Origin: Streptomyces asoensis
Lineage (GTDB): Bacteria > Actinomycetota > Actinomycetes > Streptomycetales > Streptomycetaceae
DNA length: 64,000 bases
Direction: 5' to 3'
Assembly: GCF_013085465.1 (NCBI RefSeq)
Contig: NZ_CP049838.1
Coordinates: 9,796,001-9,860,000 of the forward strand
Part shown: positions 60,958-64,000 of the stretch, one piece after another
How the letters are laid out: every line of letters begins with the position of its first letter
Numbering within the stretch: the first letter of the stretch is position 1
Position numbers and translations under genes: made by a program
Notes under the pieces: model-generated
Database searches by the model: none
Told to the model about the DNA's origin: nothing
What the model saw: only the letters and a program-made list of their open reading frames with translations

Positions 60958-61584
60958 TCAGCCGAGAAAGGTGATGCCGAGGGAGAAATTGGTGTGCTTG
61001 ACGGAGTGGCTCATGAGGCCCAACTCCAGCAGGCCGACGTTCTCCAGTGCCCGCGCCATGGACAGCTCCCCGGTGTCCCAGGGGCGCAGCCCCAAGCTCT
61101 CGACGAACGCCGACACGCGTGCCTTCGCCTGCGCGTCGTCGCCGGCGATGAACACGTCCAGAGGGCGGCCCTCGACCGGGCCGGCCGCCAGAACGTGGGA
61201 GAACACAGTGTTGAACGCCTTGACGACATGCGCGTCGTCGGGAGCCGCCTTGGCGATCTCCTGCGCGCCGGAACTGCCGTCGGGGACGACGAAGCCCCGC
61301 AGGTCGGGGGCCACGGGGTTGGTGATGTCGACGATGACCTTGCCGCGCAGTGCGTCCCCGTACTCCCTCACCACCGCCCCCGCGCCGGCGTACGGCGCGG
61401 CGGGGATAACGATGTCCCCGGCCGGGGCGGCCCCGGCCGTGCCGTCCGTGGCGCCGCCGAGCGTGGCGGCCAATTCCTTGGCCTTGGCCGGGTCGCGGCC
61501 GATGATCTCGACGGCGTTACCGCCGACGAGGGCCCGGCCGGCCAAAGCACGGGCCATGTTTTTCAGTCCGATAATGCTGATGCT
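60958..61584 (-). pseudogene. F420-dependent NADP reductase-like gene, start lost
   Basis: The frame encodes nearly a complete NAD-binding reductase: ISIIGLKNMARALAGRALVGG, PAGDIVIPAAPYAGAGA, IVDITNPVAPD, VVKAFNTVFSHVL and FIAGDDAQAKARVSAF. The nucleotide loop GxGxxA is altered to GLKNMA. The codon before SISIIG is not a start and the DNA beyond belongs to a LysR fragment on the other strand. It is probably not functional; an internal ATG would omit the loop altogether. Confidence 0.75.
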
Positions 61585-62164
61585 GCGGGGCCGGCACCCG
61601 GACGTGGTCGTGGACGTGCAGCGGATCGAAGGGAACGACCAGGCTGCGATGCTGCTCGACGGCCGCATCGACGTCGGCTATGTGCGGCTGCCCATCGACG
61701 AGGCCGGCCTGCGCGTCACCCCGCTGTACACCGAGCCGCGGGTAGCGGTACTGCCCGCCGGACACCGGCTTGCCGGCAAGGAGGAGGTCACCGAGGCCGA
61801 CCTGGCCGGCGAACCGCTGGTCTGGCACGGTGGCCCGAGCACGCAGCCCACCAAGCGCCCGCTGCGCAATGCCGGGTACCCGGTGCTCGGGGTGGACGAG
61901 ACGCTCGAGCATGTCGCGGCCGGACGGGGCATCTCCTTCCTGGCCCGTTCGGCGTCCGTGTTCTACTCGCATCCAGACGTCGTCTATGTGCCCATACCGG
62001 ATCTGGCGCCCGCCCAGGTGTGCCTCGCGGTGGCGGCATCGCACACCTCGCCGGTAGTGGATGACTTCGTCACTGCGGCTCAGTCGACGGCCGAGATCAC
62101 GGCAGAATGTGGAAACCATGAGATGTGGCAGCTTGGAGGCGATGCCGTCACAAGGCACGCTTGA
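61574..62164 (+). pseudogene. LysR-family regulator, sensor-domain fragment
   Basis: The frame encodes RHPDVVVDVQRIEG, the sensor of a LysR regulator, through LLDGRIDVGYVRLPIDEAG, VAVLPAGHRLAGKEEVTEADLAG, GRGISFLARSASVFYSHPDV to the C-terminus. The entire DNA-binding domain (about 95 residues) is missing. The reductase gene on the other strand lost its own start at the same place. Confidence 0.82.
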
Positions 62165-62790
62165 GCAGTTCGACTGACCCCCGTTCATCATGCGCTGAAG
62201 AGTGAAATGGCCTGACGGAGTGGTGCTGTTGCGGCTGACCTCTGAGACGGTTCCGTTCTTCGGCCAGCAGTTGTCTGGGGCCCGGAAGCACCTGAGACCG
62301 ACTGGAAGTACGTGCTGCGGACGCGGCTCACGTCGGCTGATCGCTCTGTCGTCGGAGCGGAGCCGTTCACCGACGGTCTGCCGTTCGTAGCGTCGGGAGT
62401 CGGTCCCTGGGATCCAGAACCCGACAGCGGGTTTCAGCCGGACGTGTTGGCTGCCCGCCTGTTGGCCTTCGTTTCGGGCTGGCGTGGCCGAGATGGCCGG
62501 CGTGAATGGTTCAGCTGGCTCGGTCCAGGAGTCAACGCCGTGCGGCCCCGCGAGGAGAGCGCCGCGGTGGAGTGGATGAGGGGGTGGCAAGTCTCCGGCT
62601 CGTAGAGGTTCTGAAGCTGCGTACGAGTTCTTCGGGCGCCACCGCGTACGGACGTATGCGATCAGCCGTCTGTTCGAACCGGCGGCGCGTCAGCACCCTG
62701 GGCCGAGACGACGGCCTCGAACCCCTGCAACTCTTCGAGGGTCGCCATCCTCCCCGGCGGCTTCTGCTGCGGCCTTCAACGGGCGGGCGG
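62165..62790. other. Intergenic stretch, no gene seen
   Basis: I see no gene or strong hairpin in these 625 bases. Short frames exist on both strands without family signature. Confidence 0.4.
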
Positions 62791-62879
62791 GGCGGCCAGT
62801 TCCGTAAAGCCTGCAATGCCAGGTGCCGGGCGGCTGGTATCGCGTGCCAGCCGGCGCAGCCGCGTGACCGGTCTCCGCG

Positions 62880-63245
62880 CGGACTGCTGGTCGCCGCTCT
62901 GCGAGCCACGGGCCGCAAGGTCCATGCGATCAACCCCTTGGCCGCCGTCCGCCATCGGGACCGCGGCAGCGTCTCCCGGGCCAAGTCCGACGCCGCTGAC
63001 ACCCGGGTAGGCCAACATTCTCCGCACCGACCGGCACGCCCATCGCCCACTGCCCGCGGACAGCGAAGCCGGGCAAGCCGTTGCCGTCCTCGCCCGCGCC
63101 CACCAGGACGTGATCTGGGATCGACAGCAGGTGGTCAACCGGCTCCGCTCCCACCTGCGCGAGTACTACCCGGCCGCCCTCACCGCCTTCCACGGATCGG
63201 GCAAGCCCGGACTCGACACACGGGCGGGCCGCCTGCGCCGCGGCA
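62880..63245 (+). mobile_element. IS110-family transposase, N-terminal fragment
   Basis: GLLVAALRATGRKVHAINPL, VRHRDRGSVSRAKSDAADTRV and, after a one-base frameshift near 63010, LPADSEAGQAVAVLARAHQD then VVNRLRSHLREYYPAAL. These are the DEDD-type nuclease motifs of IS110. The segment ends at 63245 just before the glyoxalase-fold gene. Confidence 0.78.
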
Positions 63246-63253
63246 TTGCCTGA

Positions 63254-63637
63254 CTAATTGTCGTCGCGACACAGGCAGAAGGGGTGCCCAGCAGGGTCGA
63301 AGAGCACTCGTACGTTTTCCTGCGGCTGGAACTCCGCCACGATGGCGCCCAGGGCGACCGCCTCGGCGACCGCCGAGTCCAGGTCGCCGACCTGGAAGTC
63401 GAAGTGCATCATCGGGCGCTGGTCACCGTCGGCCGGTGGCCACACCGGAGCCCGATAACCCTCCGCCTGCTGGAACACGAAGAACGGCCCTTGCGGGGAA
63501 GCGGCCACGATGGCTGTTCCCGGCTCTTCGTGCGCGATGTGCCAATCGAGGAGCTCGGCATAGAACCTCGCCAAGCCGCTGGGATCAGGCGCTTCGATCG
63601 TGGTCCCCCACCACATGCCGCCTGTTCGAGATCGCAT
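63254..63637 (-). CDS. VOC-family (glyoxalase-fold) protein
   Basis: A 127-residue single-module VOC protein: LARFYAELLDWHIAHEE, QPMMHFDFQVGDLDSAVA-like run with the histidine MMHFDF and glutamate-lacking end VLFDPAGHPFCLCRDDN. Members bind small ligands, drugs or metals, and many give resistance by binding or modifying antibiotics. ATG 63637 gives MRSRTGGMWW. It lies exactly between two parts of an IS110 transposase read on the other strand. Confidence 0.82.
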   Translation of the reverse strand: MRSRTGGMWWGTTIEAPDPSGLARFYAELLDWHIAHEEPGTAIVAASPQGPFFVFQQAEGYRAPVWPPADGDQRPMMHFDFQVGDLDSAVAEAVALGAIVAEFQPQENVRVLFDPAGHPFCLCRDDN

Positions 63638-63714
63638 GCTTGAGCCTATCCGAGGCCCCAGACACCGATGCCACCCGGAAGCGTCGCAGTGACTCAGCCC
63701 GCGCAACACGACCG

Positions 63715-64000
63715 GGCACGTTGCCTGATGCGGCACTAGCCGAGATCGGCGACGACCGCTCCCGGTTCTCCGACGCGCGGGTGGTGAAGGCATACGCCGG
63801 CGCGGCACCCGTCACACGGGCGTCAGGCCGCAGCCACGTCGTCGGGGCCCGGACCGTCAAGCACCAACGACTGGCCAGCGTCGGCTACATGCGGGCCTTT
63901 GTCACCCTCCGCACCGACGCTCCACGCGCCCACCACGACAGGCGACGAGCCGGCGGAGAACGCCACACCGCCGCACTGCGGAACCTGTTCAACAAGCTCC
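63715..64000 (+). mobile_element. IS110-family transposase, C-terminal fragment (runs off the end)
   Basis: LAEIGDDRSRFSDARVVKAY, GAAPVTRASGRSHVVGARTV, KHQRLASVGYMRAFVTL and HHDRRRAGGERHTAALRNL belong to the C-terminal transposase_20 domain of IS110 elements. The frame is open to the last base. With the N-terminal piece it frames the VOC gene. Confidence 0.8.

Noticed and set aside
1..64000. CRISPR array or classic anti-phage system
   Set aside because: No regularly spaced repeats and no cas, restriction-modification or retron signature were seen.
1..64000. Phage or plasmid att sites and tRNA genes
   Set aside because: An integrase relic is present at 21945-22440, but no tRNA gene or flanking direct repeat could be found by reading.

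Overview
The window looks like a Streptomyces (or close actinomycete) accessory region. GC content is high with strong G/C bias at third codon positions, and GTG starts with clear purine-rich ribosome sites are common. The protein families point the same way: DUF5133, ANTAR/STAS/HATPase sigma-control proteins, MmyB-like regulators divergent from short-chain dehydrogenases, and a mycothiol-type maleylpyruvate isomerase. At least 25 entries are broken genes or insertion-element relics (Tn3, IS5, IS110, IS630, IS701 and an integrase). This suggests a plastic, decaying part of a chromosome arm or a large plasmid. No rRNA or tRNA gene was recognised.

Left third (1-24.7 kb). A PadR tail and a degenerate Tn3-like element with an HNH gene come first. 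Then follows a string of small regulator/enzyme pairs: TetR with an F420-dependent reductase, MmyB-like with SDR, XRE with DUF2975, MerR with SDR, XRE with methionine aminopeptidase, TetR with aldo/keto reductase, and MarR with MFS exporter. Most have a readable palindromic operator. Between them lie relics of dnaE2, a metallo-beta-lactamase-fold gene, an integrase and others. Several junctions look like deletions that fused the remains of two genes.

Middle (24.8-44.6 kb). Two catabolic blocks adjoin. The first has a zinc-ribbon/OB-fold protein, a CoA transferase, a glutaryl-CoA-type dehydrogenase, broken etfB and etfA, 3-hydroxybutyryl-CoA dehydrogenase and a LysR regulator. A 63-bp element occurs upstream of both of its transcription units. 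The second is a LacI-controlled cluster: enolase paralogue, extradiol dioxygenase, AhpD-like protein and zinc alcohol dehydrogenase in one operon; a frameshifted FMN reductase; the LacI gene; a fumarylacetoacetate-hydrolase-family enzyme; an MFS importer; and a D-2-hydroxyacid dehydrogenase, APH-fold kinase and cupin operon. Five copies of a 14-bp palindrome (TGCTAWCGWTAGCA) lie in its intergenic regions. I read this as an undescribed pathway in which ring cleavage is followed by a hydroxyacid, phospho-hydroxyacid and enolase-like step.

Right part (44.6-64 kb). A signalling block (DUF5133, ANTAR, STAS, HATPase, Ser/Thr kinase) is followed by an intact divergent SDR/MmyB pair, an NmrA-like gene with MarR, and IS5 and zinc-finger gene relics. 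A DUF1330/MFS/MarR cassette is bracketed by 96 % identical direct repeats. Two dihydrofolate-reductase-family genes follow. The window ends with an F420-reductase/LysR pair that has lost its shared control region, and a glyoxalase-fold gene lying between the two ends of an IS110 transposase.
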